Origin: Schizophyllum amplum
Lineage: Eukaryota; Basidiomycota; Agaricomycetes; Agaricales; Schizophyllaceae
Direction: 5' to 3'
Length of the DNA: 64,000 nucleotides
NCBI GenBank assembly: GCA_007026445.1
Contig: VDMD01000011.1
Location: 62,001 to 126,000, forward strand
Shown here: positions 32,234 through 44,545 of the stretch, in pieces
Numbering within the stretch: the first letter of the stretch is position 1
Layout: every line of letters begins with the position of its first letter
Notes under the pieces: generated by a model
Seen by the model: the letters and a program-made list of their open reading frames with translations, nothing else
Database searches by the model: none
Told to the model about the DNA's origin: nothing
Position numbers and translations under genes: made by a program

Positions 32234-33252
32234 ATGTTCACCCAGCAGCTTGTTGCCGTTCTCTGTCTCGCCCTTGCGGCGTCTGCTTCCCCGTACGTCC
32301 TATCTCATTCACCACGGCTAGACATGATACTGATGGATGATACAGGAATCCCAGCAAGCGCCGCGCCGCTGCGCGCGCCGCTTCTGCGACCTTCCCTGAT
32401 CCCCCTACCACCATCTCGCTCGACGAGCCTATGACCATCAAGGCGGGCGAATCTTTCACCCCTGACGAGGAGTACACGCGCTACGACCGCGGTGTTTCGT
32501 GTGGTGGGCAGAGCGAGGGCGGTGACAAGGACGCCGTCTTCATCCTTGAGGAGGGCGCCTCGATCAGCAAGGTCGTTATTGGCGAGGACCAGAGCGAGGG
32601 CATCCACTGCTTGGGTGAGCTTCAATTGCCGGTAGAGCGTTGAAGGAATGCTGATCAATTATCTTTGCCGCAATCTAGGCGCCTGCACGATCAACGATGT
32701 CTGGTTTGAGGCCGTCTGCGAAGACGCCATCACGATCAAGCAGGAGAGCGGCACCTCGACGATCAGCGGTGGCGGCGCGAAGGGCGCTGAGGACAAGGTC
32801 GTCCAGCACAACGGCGGTGGCACCGTCCGTATCGAGAACTACTACGTCGAGGACTTCGGCAAGCTTTACCGTAGTGTGCGTGTCCGAGCTTCTTTGCCTC
32901 TTCTTCTTCTTCATACTCATACCTTCATCCATCTCTAGTGCGGCAACTGCGATGAGATGTACGAGCGCCACGTCGAGATCAGCGGCGTCACCGCCGTGTC
33001 GGGCAAGGTCCTCGCGGGCATCAACAGCAACTACGGCGACACGGCGACCTTCGACACGAGCAGCGCGACGGACGTCAAGACCATCTGCCAGGAGTTCGAG
33101 GGCAACGATACCGGCGACGAGCCGGAGTCCATCTCCAAGGGCCCGTCTGATGTGAGTCTTTTCCTGCTGCTCGTCGTTGTGATGCACATGTACTGATATG
33201 TTTGTTCCAGTTCTGCATCTATGAAGAAGGCGTCGATGTCACAGAGGCATAA
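32234..33252 (+). CDS. secreted pectate lyase, polysaccharide lyase family 3
   Basis: Five exons (32234-32292, 32346-32614, 32679-32875, 32939-33151, 33211-33252) encode 259 aa. A signal peptide spans about residues 1-18 ([20 protein letters not shown]), followed by a basic dipeptide-rich pro-like segment. The right-handed beta-helix core shows the PL3 strings [59 protein letters not shown] and [18 protein letters not shown]. Cysteines are abundant, as in PL3. It would cleave de-esterified pectin by calcium-dependent beta-elimination outside the cell, consistent with plant-material decay. The last exon encodes only 13 residues. Confidence 0.93.
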
Positions 33253-34008
33253 GCGCCATCTATCCGTGTCGAAGAACCATGCGCACCTCTTACTACTTCG
33301 TTCGCCTTTCCTCCAGTTGTCCGCCTTCACATACCATTTTCTAGCCCACGCTAAAATGCTGCTGCAGCGGCCGGTGGCTGCTGCGTCAGGGCGATTTACA
33401 GCTACCGGTTTAGCTGTACCGTTTGCATGTTGAGGACTCCTGGTTTTTTTACGGTGTTCGATAGTTATCATGTGTAGCATCTGTTTGGGGCTGGATATAC
33501 AAGCTTTTCTGTGCGAGAAAGCTGGGCGCGGACATCATAATCCATGCTCGAGCGTGAGTGCAGGTGATGTCCTTGGCAGTGTACGATATATGATCATGCT
33601 CCCAACCTTATATGTAGAGCAGGGTTGGGAGTTATCGCTTGTATGTGGGTGTGCTGAGTTGTAGGTCCATTTGATCATGCCACGTGATTGACTCGGCGCC
33701 AGCCGTGCTGCCACTTGCTTTCGACAACAGCCTTTCGCAAGTCGGCGTATACCAGGCATTCCCATCAGACTCCTTGTAAGTACCGCATAATCGTTTTGCT
33801 GAATAATCCTTATTACGCGTCTAGCTGTGTCTCTCAGTCGCTGGTAGTGCGACGTCAACTTGTCTGCACGGCGCGGCGCATAGTACGCATTTGGTCGCCA
33901 GAACTTGAAGCTGCCAGAATATAGCGCGCTTCAGCAGGCTATCCCTTATACTTTTGGTAAGCGTGATGCATATCAGAAGCACGATGGATACTGAAGTAGT
34001 GCTTACAT
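33253..34008. other. intergenic, no gene recognised
   Basis: Between the pectate lyase stop and the MYND gene start. Nothing recognisable; only short T-rich runs near 33435 that could serve transcript ending. Confidence 0.45.
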
Positions 34009-35827
34009 ATGCTAGCGAACTCGCTCAACATGGCGACGCAAATGGAAGAGTGGCAGCGACGCTTCTTGGCGGCTGTCAGCCGCTACGACTCATGCAAGAT
34101 TCCCCTGAAATTCATGCGCTCTCCTATAGTGAAGGATGCCCACGCACGCATGGACTCCTCCAAGATCCCGAGTCGTCCTTTGGGACCAGGCGATGTACGA
34201 GTGATAGACGAAGCCCTGCAGGCCCTCATCTCGTACTTGCGACTGCTGATCGCAGCCAACGCGACCGGTGGAGTCGTCGCGAAGACAGCCTATGGCGTGT
34301 TCCCTCACATCTTTAGGTGGATCGCTTTCGTCTCTCCCTCCTCAAAAAACATTGGGGACGACGGCAGCCAGGACAATACGACCCCCTCATTCGTCAACGG
34401 AGAGATAGTCCTCGGACATCTTGCGCTGGTATCTGTGCTTCGGCTGATTCTGGCGAATGTACTCCTGCACGAGGAAGGACGACGAGCCTGTCTGGCGCAA
34501 CGCGACTTCATCGATGTTCTACTCTCCGTGTACACGATCCCATTCCCTGTCGGCCTATCTGATGCCCTGGTATTGATCGCACACCAGATCATACAAGGCC
34601 TTACGCGTCTTCTGGAGGCTCCGGCGCACGGCACTCGCATCTTCGAAGATATCCGCAAGCACGACCTCGAACATCCCGGCGTCCTGCTACGAACGCTTGT
34701 GTACGAGATGGAGACGTTCTTCACTTATCCTTCACCAGCGGAAGAGTTCGTTCCATTGTACTTCCAGCTCAGCGCACGACTCCTAGCATGCGATACGGTA
34801 TTTCATAACTACCGCGAAGGCCGCGGTGTAAAGCAGATCATGAAGATCCTGAGCAGCACAGTCGGTCTTCCAGTCGGCAAGGAGATCCCGTACGCTCGGC
34901 CCATCATGGTGTACTGGCTGTCCCAACTGCGTCGCATGGTCTCGTCTTCGCACGAGAGCATTTTGGGGTGTATCAAAGCCGGCATCCTCGTTGTCCTCAG
35001 GGACTCCATGCTAGATGACGAGGGCAACTCGAGAGATGCCGAATGGATGGCGCCTGCAGCGGACTTTATTCGCTACGTTCTGACACCTGCGTTCGTCTGG
35101 CCTGACGTCCTACACACTCTTCGGCAAGCCATCAAGGAGCGCCACATCAGTTGGGACGTGGAGAGGATCAGACCGCTGTGGTACGAACTCAGCGAGCTCT
35201 GTCGTCGCTATGAGCAGTATTTATGCATAACGAAACAACTAAGGGCGGAGCTCAGAAGCCTGAAATGGTGCCACAATGGAGACTGGGTGAGCCTATAGAC
35301 TCGCATCAATTTGTGGATCTTGACGCGTATCGACAGTGTTTTCAACGAGTCGAACCCAGCGCACGCGGTATGTGTGCGTGCGGTCAAGTCTTCTACTGCT
35401 CCAGGGCTTGCCAGAGAGCACATTGGCGGCGCGGGCATCGCGCTCAATGTCGCACCAGAGACGAAATTGAACGTCAGTCGATTCAGCCCGCGCATCTTGA
35501 GCTCAGATTAACCCTCAACCAGATCTCAAGCTCGAGAATCCGCGTGTCTTAGTGAATCATCTGGAACGGCGCTATCTCAGAAGACTCGCACAGTACATCG
35601 AGGGCGCCAGCGTGGAGCGCCTACAATGCGAGGTCGATGAAGCTCTGCTAATTGACTGCACGGATGGCGTCAATCCCAAGCGGACCGTGTTCAAGGATCC
35701 CCTGGCTCCTACTCGTCCGCCTGCGGATCTGCCTCGCACGTACATGAAGATACGGCTAGGAATGGAAGAAGGAATCGTGTTCACAGGTCTTTCAACGTGG
35801 GGCATCGTCGGCGGTCCGTCAAGATAG
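34009..35827 (+). CDS. MYND-type zinc finger protein
   Basis: Three exons (34009-35286, 35337-35472, 35523-35827) encode about 572 aa; ATG 34030 is an equally good start. The long N-terminal part is helical with armadillo-like character (LVSVLRLILANVLLHEEGRR, FVPLYFQLSARLLACDTVF). The C-terminal MYND finger is split by the first intron. It reads KWCHNGDWCFQRV, then MCACGQVFYCSRACQRAHW and RRGHRAQC, giving the ordered Cys/His ligands ending in H-x3-C. After it come ENPRVLVNHLERRYLRRLAQ and an acidic tail. MYND fingers bind short proline-containing peptides. This architecture is common and expanded in Agaricomycetes, with function unknown. Confidence 0.85.
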
Positions 35828-35937
35828 ACCGGAATGGCCAGTCGTAAATCATTGTATAATAATTACAGACTCGTTGTGCGATCTACAGACGCTATTAAAT
35901 AGAATAGATAAAGTCCTCAGACGTACACGCTTAAAGT

Positions 35938-38372
35938 TCAGTGCTTCTCGTAGGTGTTTTCGTACGGGTCAGTGAAAGAATGACGAGATGGTGCATCCGT
36001 CGACCAAGCAGGGTCCAGAACTGCCTCCCGAGCGGTGGTGTTGACTCGCGTATACTTCCTCCGTTCGCGCACCGACCGGAAGACGAGCGCTCCCACCGCG
36101 ATGAGTAGTACGCCCGCGACGGCGCTCACTCCGATCATGGCATTTCGGTACGTGTCGCGCTCGTCCTCGAGGTCCTTCATTTGTTGCGCGTCAGATGTGG
36201 CAGCGTCAGTGGTGGAGCCTGAGTTGGAGGCGACGGCGCTAGAATCGGAGTCTGAGCCAGAGGCGGCGCTGACGAGCATGCTCTTGACGCCAGCCTGCGT
36301 AACGTTGGACTTGGGGAACAACACGACGCTGTTGTCGATCTCGCATTGCGTATCGTCGCCCTTCGGTAGCTGGTGATCGCAAATTTCAGCACGTATCTAC
36401 AGGCTATGAGTGAGCAAACGTACCGAGCCATCCTTGAATAAGTTATTGATGATCTTGATCGTACAGCTGGACTTCTCGGCCAGGGAAGAGTGGCCAAAGC
36501 CGTCCTGCTTTAAGAGGACGGCGCTGTCACCGAGCAGGTCCGCCATGAGTTTCGCGTTCGCGAAAGGCGTAACGGGATCAGCCTATAGAGCGATATGCGT
36601 TAGCGGCCGGATGAACAATCAAGCAATGGAGACACTCACGGTATTGCCGATGACGAGGATGGGGTTCTTCAGCTTCTTGTTCCATGGTCCCGTGTACCGC
36701 TCCACAGCGCGCGCCGGCCACGCAAAGCACACGTTGCCCTGCATGCCCCACTGGGGACCGAACATAGGCGACACGTTCTTGGACGCATACACGATCGCGT
36801 CGAAACCGTCGCGCATGGTCATGTTGCCAGCGTCGACGCCGTCGCCGCAGTAGATCGCCTGGTGCTCGTATGTGGGCGCGCTGCTGTCGCGCTTTGCATG
36901 CGCAAGTTCGCGCTTTCCGGACGTGTCGGTTATGTTGGCGGCGAGGGCCTCGAGCGACTGGGCGTAGTCGTACATGAAATCGTCGAGCTGGGACCACTGC
37001 GAAGGCGTGTACATGGCCCTGTAAAGATGTTGCCGGGCCCGAGCGGATGTGAGAGTCTGGCTCATGTCAGCGCCTGCCACAAGGAGCTCGTGAGCAATCT
37101 GTGAGAAGACACATAAGCTGACGCGAACGCTTGTGGCGAAACTGAAATCTCACGTCGAATAAGTCTCGGACGAGTTGTGTGATGTCCGCGCCCGTGTCGT
37201 TGTTGCTCTGTACAAGCTTGCAGCTGCCCTTGCCGGCCATAGCGCAACCGGTGGCGAACCCGGCAAACGCTTCATCGGTGGCCGCGACGTCGTCGGGGAA
37301 GTACTGAAGACGACGGGTCAGCGTTGCCGTTCGCAAGCAGGAAGATCCTGTCTTACTTGCGTGGTAGGCTTGTTGGCGTACAGAAGAGGGTCTATGGCGG
37401 TTCAGAATCATTCTTCTCAGGATCTACACACGCAGGACTCACTCATGCAACCGTCGAGGATGACATGGCCAACACGATCAGGGAACACTAGCGCACAGTC
37501 AGCCCATGCGTACGGACGTAAGTGGTCGGACTCACTGTTTACGAAGATGAACCCAAGCATTGAGCCGTACGAGACGCCCCAGTAGTTGATCTCCTGCACG
37601 CCCGGGTCGAAGTACTCCGCCAGCGAAACCATGTCTCGGGCGCCCGCCGCCGAGCCGAGATAGGGAAGGTACTTTCCGCTGTCGGCTTTGGCGCAGCGCT
37701 TGCCCAGACCCTTGTACTTCTTCTCCATCTCGCCGACATGGGAGTAGAATTCTTGAATTTGGTTGCCGTCGGTCAGGTTGCCCCGGATCTCGAGACCAGT
37801 GAACTCGAGCGTGCCGTCGAAGTAGTCCGAGTAGTCGTCACCGGAGTCGAAGCAGCTGGGAGGGCCCGGAGTTGTGTGACCGACACCACGAGGATCCCAT
37901 GAGACGACATCGTAGTGGCCGCCGGTCATGACGCTGATGTTTGGGCCGTAACCGAGGACGTACTCGATGCCCGAGGCGCCAGGACCACCTCCATGAAGAG
38001 TCAGAAATAGCCACGTGCGGTGTGGAGGAGACATACCAGGGTTGCCGAACATAGTGCCCCAGCGCTCCTTGGTGGCCGGGTAGATCGCCACCGCGAGCTT
38101 CCCAGTGCCAACGGACTCGTCCGCCCAGTCAAGGGGCACCTCGTAGTAGCCGCAGGAGATGTTGAACTTGTCGCCGATGCTGTACCGCGAGTTCATGTCT
38201 CCGCAAGAGGACCAGTCGATCTCCGAGTCGCGCTACATTTTGGTCAGGGGCCAAACGCACTGTTGAGGGAATGAGGATGACTTACTCTGATCGTCGAAGG
38301 GCCTGGGACGCTGAGCGCATTGGCCGCGCCAAGGACTGCACCCCCGAGAAGAAAGGTCGACGAGGCCACCAT
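35938..38372 (-). CDS. membrane-anchored S33 (TAP-like) serine peptidase
   Basis: Nine exons (38372-38286, 38232-38037, 37988-37536, 37487-37443, 37391-37357, 37303-37154, 37098-36640, 36582-36424, 36369-35938) give 671 aa. The signal peptide is MVASSTFLLGGAVLGAANA. The alpha/beta hydrolase parts are the oxyanion loop NPGGGPGASG, WDPRGVGHT, and the nucleophile GVSYGS (Ser about 234). GNTADPVTPFA (Asp about 477) and GFGHSS (His about 506) complete a triad in the TAP-like C-terminal domain. A Ser/Thr-rich stalk and one membrane helix (about 606-626, MIGVSAVAGVLLIAVGALVF) precede a short basic cytosolic tail. Relatives release N-terminal tripeptides or prolyl residues. Secreted forms are common; the membrane anchor is the distinguishing feature. 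It converges on the MYND gene with 110 bp between stops. Confidence 0.88.
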
Positions 38373-39509
38373 CGCGGGGCGTGAAAAGGGAGGGAGGGAG
38401 GAGGTGGAAGGGGAGGATGAATTCCGAGACGATCGCGTCGTGTATTCTTATACACGCGCCTGTCGAGGACAAGCGCCCGTACAGCCATAGTCCCACGAGC
38501 GCGTTGAAACGCGAACGCTGCAGTCGTTGGCGCTAAGATCGTCGTGATGACTAACAGTCGGCAGGGTCAGGGGGCATACTTACGCTGGGCATACGCCCAC
38601 AACAATGGCGCAAAGAATGGTGCAGCTGCCAGCCGGGGCCCAATCGGTTTCCTTCGGTTTCGCGAACAAGAGTATTTCATGCCGAGAGCCTAGAGGTCGC
38701 TCGTCCCTGGGCTCACGTTCCGATTGTCAGAGACTCCGCCGGACTCGGAATATTTCCGCTCGATTGGCAAGGATGCAGAACCTGTCCTGAGGGAACGCTA
38801 TAAGCATAGGATCGACGGAGGGTCACGCTCTGGTCAGGTCAGGGTTTTCCTTACCTGTTGAGCGTTACGTTGAGCACTTGTGCACTGGCGGAAAGCTGGC
38901 GGAAGAACGGCTGCGAGCCGTCCGCTTTGAAATGAAGCGCTAAATGAAACAGTTTCCGACCATGGTTGAGGACAGGTTGAGGAGACAGCATAGCACAGCC
39001 ATAGACGTCGATCCAGCACCGCACCTTCCAGGCACCTTCCTGGCACCTTCACGACTTCGTCTGGGTGACATTGAAAGGAGGCGATTGCCCAAAGTCGCAG
39101 ACATCGAACCTGACGCGGGACGACCTGGATTTGGGCGCCGACGGCGCTGGAGGCCGCTGGACGGTGACAGAATTCATTCCATTTCCAAAGACACCCTTCC
39201 TCCTCATAGCCTCCTCATAGAAAGTAGTGTCAAAGCTTGCGAATAATCAATGATCGCCTGCATCGTAGAGAAAGTAAGAAGATGGGAAGAGGCAAGGTTC
39301 AGGAGAGAAAGCGACCGTGGGAATATTTTACCGATGATGAACAATGATTACTACTTTGGGATGTTTCTTTGTTCTCTCCGACCACCAAACCGCCAGCCAG
39401 CTCAATATCTCTGACGGCTTCACTTACCCTCCTCCGGCGTCAGGCTGGAACGCACACTGTATCTTGACCCCTACAACCCTCAATTAACATCGCCGCACGC
39501 TTACACGAC
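38373..39509. promoter_or_regulatory. intergenic region between divergent peptidase and RGP1 genes
   Basis: 1.1 kb between two divergent starts. Several open frames exist but none resembles a protein family. A GGCACCTTCC tandem doublet lies near 39030 and a CT-rich block directly before the RGP1 ATG. Confidence 0.45.
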
Positions 39510-42410
39510 ATGCTTGCGGTGCCAGGATCTTCCAAAACCAGCTCAGAAACCGGGATTCGAGTAGTCGTTACTCCCGCACAATCATCATATTTCGCTGGAG
39601 AACCATTTGCAGTGACAGTAACGTTTACGAATACACGACCACCGACGACAGCAGCAGCTCCTCGGCCCTCAGTAAATGCGCACAAACGCGCCGCACATTC
39701 CATCAGCTCTGCGCCCCTCGCCAGACCTCCGACATCGCCACGAACTCCGAGAGCGGTTACACCTGCATACACACCATCACCTTTGTCGCGTCCCCCATCT
39801 CGTACCGCGAGCAGAAAGGGTTTCATTGGCAAGCGGGAAGAGGAGACAGGCGCGCGGACGCGACAGCTGTCGCTGAGCATAGACTTGCGGCAGCAGCTAG
39901 CAGAGGGAGGGCCCAAGTCTGCCGTCGTAGCGCCGTCGAACTATGGAATTCCCGACGTGGTCGTGGCGCGAGCGACTCCAGAGCGTGCGTTGTCATTACT
40001 TGCCATCTACTTGTAGCTGATAGGAGTCCAGCCCCGCGTCTCAATACCCGGTCCCATACGCTCCCTCTCGCCTCAACACATCCACATGCTCGAAAGCAAT
40101 CGTTGCTGGACGGCCAGCTCCAACTGCAAGGCGTCCCACCATCACCTAGCACATCTAGCTCCGCCCTCGACCCCATAGCCGAGCTGTCCCCACCCCTCGC
40201 CAAGTCGTTCCTCTCCCACCCTTCCATCGCCGAAAGCACATCCGCCGATCACCTCGCTCCACCTCCCCGACGACCCGTACAGCTCGGCCTGGGACAACCC
40301 CCCTCTCTCAGCGAGAAGCGTGTGCCCACCCGCACGTCCTTCTCAACGACCTTCCCTCAGCCCAACACCGAGCTCGTGCTGTACTCGTATGCACAGCTCG
40401 CAGGGACGGTGCACATAGCGCCGGATCCAGGCGTACAGTCACAGGAGCTGCGTGCATTGCGCGCCACGCTAAAGCGGAGCGGCGCGATTGGCGGTGGCAA
40501 CATGAATATCCTCTCGCCCGGCCCCCCCGCGCGACGTCGGCAGCACTCGCGATCGGCCTCGCTCAGCGCGTCTGCTTCGGGGTTGATATCCTCGCTTCTC
40601 GCGTCCTCACCGAGTCTCTCTACATCTTCCTCAGCCAATGGGCGCTTCAGCCACCGGTCGACTGGAAGCGCGTCATATCCAACATTACCTTCCTCAGGCT
40701 CCCTCACGGCGGCCGCGGAGATTGAGGACGTTGATCCAACGCAGCCACTTCCGGTGTTGGACGTGCAGCCCGCCATGCTAGCCGTCGACCTCAGCTTGTT
40801 ACCCGGGGAATCGCGTCGATGTACGTGCTCTACACCGGTCATACCCGCGCGCCACTGACCCCGATGAAGATACGTATACACTTCCCCTTCCCGCCAACCT
40901 ACCGCCAACCTTCCGAGGACGAAATTTGCGGTTCAACTACGAGCTTGTCATCGGCGTATGTCGTGCAGGTGGGACGCCGGGTGCGGGCGGCGTGAGCCGC
41001 GTGATGAAGGTGCCCATACGATTGTACAACAACGTTTCCGGTGCGTCGCTCGTGTGCTGTTAGAGCTCTTGCTGAACTGCGCCATACAGTGGGGCGTGTG
41101 CCGCGGCCATACGATCTGCTGTGGCCCGTGGGACGGCGGATAGCGCGGGATGAGAATGGGAAGGTGAGGGAAGAGGTGGGGCATGCGCTCAGGCGGCCGA
41201 GTCCGAAGCCACCAGGCGAAGGGGAGCAAGGTTGGTGCTTGCGTCCTACGTGACATTCCTTTTCTGACGACATGTGCTGTTTGAAGGTTCGGTCAATGAA
41301 TTGAGAGAGTATGCGGACGGGCTGTCGCGGGGCGTCACCGATTCGCCGGAGCTCAACCTTATTCTGGGCCGTCCGGCACGATGGAAGTCGACCGACGGCA
41401 TCGACACGGACGAGGACGGTCTGGAGAAGGTCGCCAGCTGCAGAGAAGCTGTCGAGATTCTCACTCGCACGCCGAAGAAAGGTTTGTTGTTGCCATTCGG
41501 TTGTTCTGAATTGGCTGACGCGGTCCAGCATCGTACGATGTGAACAAGGACAATGTTAAGGTTGCGGTGCTCACGTTCACGAAGTCGGCCTACCGACTGG
41601 GCGAGACCGTCCTGGGTGTTGTGGAGATAAATTCGCGTGAGAGTCGCTCGCGAGTTCTGCAGGTATGTTGTCGGTGATATGTCTGGACGGCACAACCTCA
41701 CGACATAACAGCTCTCCGCCTTTTTGGAGTCGCACGAGACGCTTCCTGGCTCGCTCGTGTCCTCGGCGCCACACCGGCGCCTCCATGCCGAGCACCACTC
41801 CTCTTTCGTCCTCTCCACCCTCCGCGCCACCTTCGCCCTCGACATCCCCTCCGACGGCAGTCCCGCTTTCGAGGTCGGTGCACAGGGCGGCGGATACCCT
41901 CTTCCGCCGCCACCTGCTGGTGGCCTGCAGTGGAAGGTCCGGCTATGTCTACTGGTCGCCGTCGCGTCCGAGGACGCAGATCCGGGCACAGAGGGCGTAC
42001 GGCTCAAAAGCCTCGTGCGCGACGGGCCCCGGGGCGAGTGGGGCGCATCATGGGGCGCGACCGAGGGGATTGCGCCACTTGTTAGGGAACCCCGTCGCAT
42101 GCCACCACCATCGCATAGAGCTGCGCCGTCGTGGGGCTACGGCCTGGGCACGTTGGCAGCTTATCTGGGAGGGGCGGCCGGGGACGAAGGTGCCAATGGC
42201 GCTGCGGGGGAGGAGGGTAACGGGGTGGAGGGCGAGTACGATGGGATCAAGCCTGATCCTGCTGGCGGGGTTGGGATCGGGGTCGACTTTGGCGGCAAGG
42301 AGGACGGGTGGCGGGGCGTGCGGGTGGAAACGGTGGAGTGCGAGCTGCCGATTAAGGTGTGGCCGGGGAATACGGCTTTCAAGGCGCTCGATGTTGTGTT
42401 CGATGTTTAG
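39510..42410 (+). CDS. RGP1: Rgp1-type subunit of the Ric1-Rgp1 Rab GEF complex
   Basis: Seven exons (39510-39984, 40017-40820, 40870-41040, 41090-41230, 41287-41481, 41529-41662, 41712-42410) give about 872 aa. The arrestin-like Rgp1 fold is clear: GIRVVVTPAQSSYFAGEPFA at the start, SHTLPLASTHPHARKQSLLD, NTELVLYSYAQLAGTV, then RRYTYTLPLPANLPPTFRGR and FNYELVIGVCRAG. The core block is SYDVNKDNVKVAVLTFTKSA followed by YRLGETVLGVVEIN. With Ric1 the protein activates the Ypt6/Rab6 GTPase at the Golgi. It is longer than the yeast protein because of Ser-rich inserts at about 180-420. The first intron would be only 32 nt if the conserved frame is kept, so that junction is uncertain. Confidence 0.87.
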
Positions 42411-42763
42411 TGTCTGACGCTTTTTGCGCGATGAAATCTTTTCGCGACTGTATGGCTTGCTCGCTTTCCGTGGAACAGGGACTTTCTGTGTACATACTCC
42501 CTTCTGGGACGACTTCTACGTTACGCCACCCATGCCGAAAAAGATTACGTGACACTCGCTAGTATGCAATTTAGGCCTGTAGGGCCACAGGGGATTCATT
42601 CCTGTTCGTGTGCGTATCGGAACCAAGGACGCAGAAAGGTAAGACGGCGGAGCATACGGGTACATGTCAGACATGAAAGGACCACCATGGGATATGTAGA
42701 TACCAAGCTAGGGTCCATAAAATGAGTGCATTCCAGTACTGAAAGAGTAAAATCTCTAGCAAT

Positions 42764-42849
42764 GGGCGCTTGGCACAGGGGTAGCGCGCACGCTTCGCAT
42801 CGTTGTACATCGTTGCGTGAGGTCGTGGATTCAATTCCCACAGTGTCCA
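42764..42849 (+). tRNA. tRNA-Ala(CGC) with a 14-nt intron
   Basis: The acceptor stem GGGCGCT pairs with AGTGTCC and includes G3:U70, the main alanine identity element; the discriminator is A73. The anticodon stem CACGC/GCGTG encloses loop TTCGCAT with anticodon CGC. A 14-nt intron sits after position 37, the canonical place. The T arm is GTGGATTCAATTCCCAC. Two stem positions are A:C mismatches (12:23 in the D stem, 53:61 in the T stem, the latter also altering the B box). It may therefore be a weakened or pseudogenised copy. Confidence 0.75.
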
Positions 42850-43234
42850 TAGTCATACAGACAGAGAGTCTTTGCATGTAGACTCGAATAACTCTGGAAT
42901 CATTCGCCAACCGACCTGTGCCCTTCATGTGCGTCTATGTATGTCTGGGCTCTTCCTTTTAGCGTTATGAGATGAAGCTTCGACACATCTTGACATAAAT
43001 TTTGGAAACATGCCCCAACTCGGCGTCGCGCGCATCTCAGAGAAAGAACGAGGCTGCCACAACAGAGGTAAACAATAGCTATTTCCGTGGCTTGTTTGAC
43101 GTTGTTGATCGTTGTTGATGATGCGTTGACTTGTCTTCAACTGTCAACCTACCCTTCCTCGCCTGGCTCTCCGGTGCTCCTTCGCTCTCAATTGGCTCGT
43201 GTCTCGCTCTGCAGAGTCCTTCAACAATATACCT

Positions 43235-44425
43235 ATGTCCACGCTGGAAGAGATAATTCCGCAGCTTCCTGAAGAGATCCTTCAGCGGCTGGACCTTCTC
43301 GTCGACGTCGCGCAGCTCCTTGGTATCGAGGACATCACAGACTTTTTGAGGTACTTGGTATACTACTGGATCTCCAAATATGCTCTCTACTAAAACTGTC
43401 TATGTACTACGACTCAGCTACTCGAGCGCCCTCACCCGGCTCTCGCGCCACACCCTCGAGGCCGAGCGCTCCCTTGTCCGCCTGGAATATGCCGAGGCCG
43501 AACTTCGCGCTCATCTGGCAGAGATGAAGCACGAGGAGCGGCTGATTGAGAAGTGAGTGTGAACTCGGTGACGTACAGTGATATAGCTGATACTCGGACG
43601 CTTCTCAGGTGGAAAACGACTTTAACAGAGGACTATCCGGATGGCGAGAATGCGCAAACCATCCTCCGCCGACGTGACGCCGTGCTGCGCAAGGCGAAAG
43701 AGTACAAAAACGAGCTGGACCGACTAAAGGTGAGTTCAGTACCTTCCGCCTCTCGATCTCAGCAGTCTCTCTTAAATCGCGCTGAGAGAGTGGTGACCGA
43801 ACGCTGGACGATCCAGCGGCCTCTATTTGCTAGCCTCTATTCACCTGCCTCTAATTACTACCCCCTCATTGACTTGACCGAACAACCCCGCTATCATCTT
43901 TGCAACGCTTCAGACTGATCATAAGCATCCCGCGCTTACCATAGACATCCTGCGCTGACCACATCCATCCCGCAGGCCCAAGCTCCCGACCCGCCTACCG
44001 TCACCATAGGCGACATCGCGCGGCAGCAAGAGGCCAATAAAGAGCGGGAACAAGCTATGAAGACGAAGCGGGCGAAGTTGAAGGCGTTCCAGGGGTTGTC
44101 GCCGGTATGTCTGATTTTTCTGTATGTCTGATTTTTCTGTTTGTTAAATCTGGAACCCGGCATACATTCGCTGCACTCTCAATATCGCCGCTGTGTTTGT
44201 ATTTGAGCGACCGCTGCATCCATGTCTACCTCTCTCTTCGTCTGGATTTTCGGCTCGCATCGAGTCCGATTTTCTCTCGGCTCGTATCCAACGTAACTGA
44301 CGTCCTCCCTCCTCCAGAACCTCGACATCGCGCGCGGCCAGCTGCGGCAGGCGCAGGACGAGGAGATGCGGCTCATTGGCGTGCGCGAGCGGATTCTGGC
44401 GAAGATGGCGGATAGTGTGGTGTGA
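43235..44425 (+). CDS. small coiled-coil protein, family not recognised
   Basis: Five exons (43235-43350, 43418-43552, 43609-43729, 43976-44104, 44318-44425) join in frame to 202 aa. The N-terminus (MSTLEEIIPQLPEEILQRLD, then LLVDVAQLLGIEDITDFLRY) is a compact helical region. Nearly all of the rest is charged coiled coil: LEYAEAELRAHLAEMKHEER, ILRRRDAVLRKAKEYKNELD, RQQEANKEREQAMKTKRAKL and RQAQDEEMRLIGVRERILAK. Small single-coiled-coil proteins of this layout occur in kinetochore, spindle and vesicle-tether complexes, but I cannot assign one. Frame conservation across four introns supports a real gene. Confidence 0.72.
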
Positions 44426-44545
44426 GGTGTTTGCGTGGTGTGAGGTGGTTGTGTGGTTTGAGGTGTGTTTGCGTGGTGTGAGGTGTTCGCGCCGTGTCTT
44501 CGGGGTGGTTGCGTCTTTGGAAGTGGTTGCGTGGTGTCTTTGGAG
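44395..44545 (+). repeat. GTGGTGTGAGGT-type tandem repeat
   Basis: Imperfect copies of GCGTGGTGTGAGGTGTTT begin in the last codons and 3' flank of the coiled-coil gene and continue for about 130 bp. The stop codon itself lies in the first unit. Confidence 0.75.
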
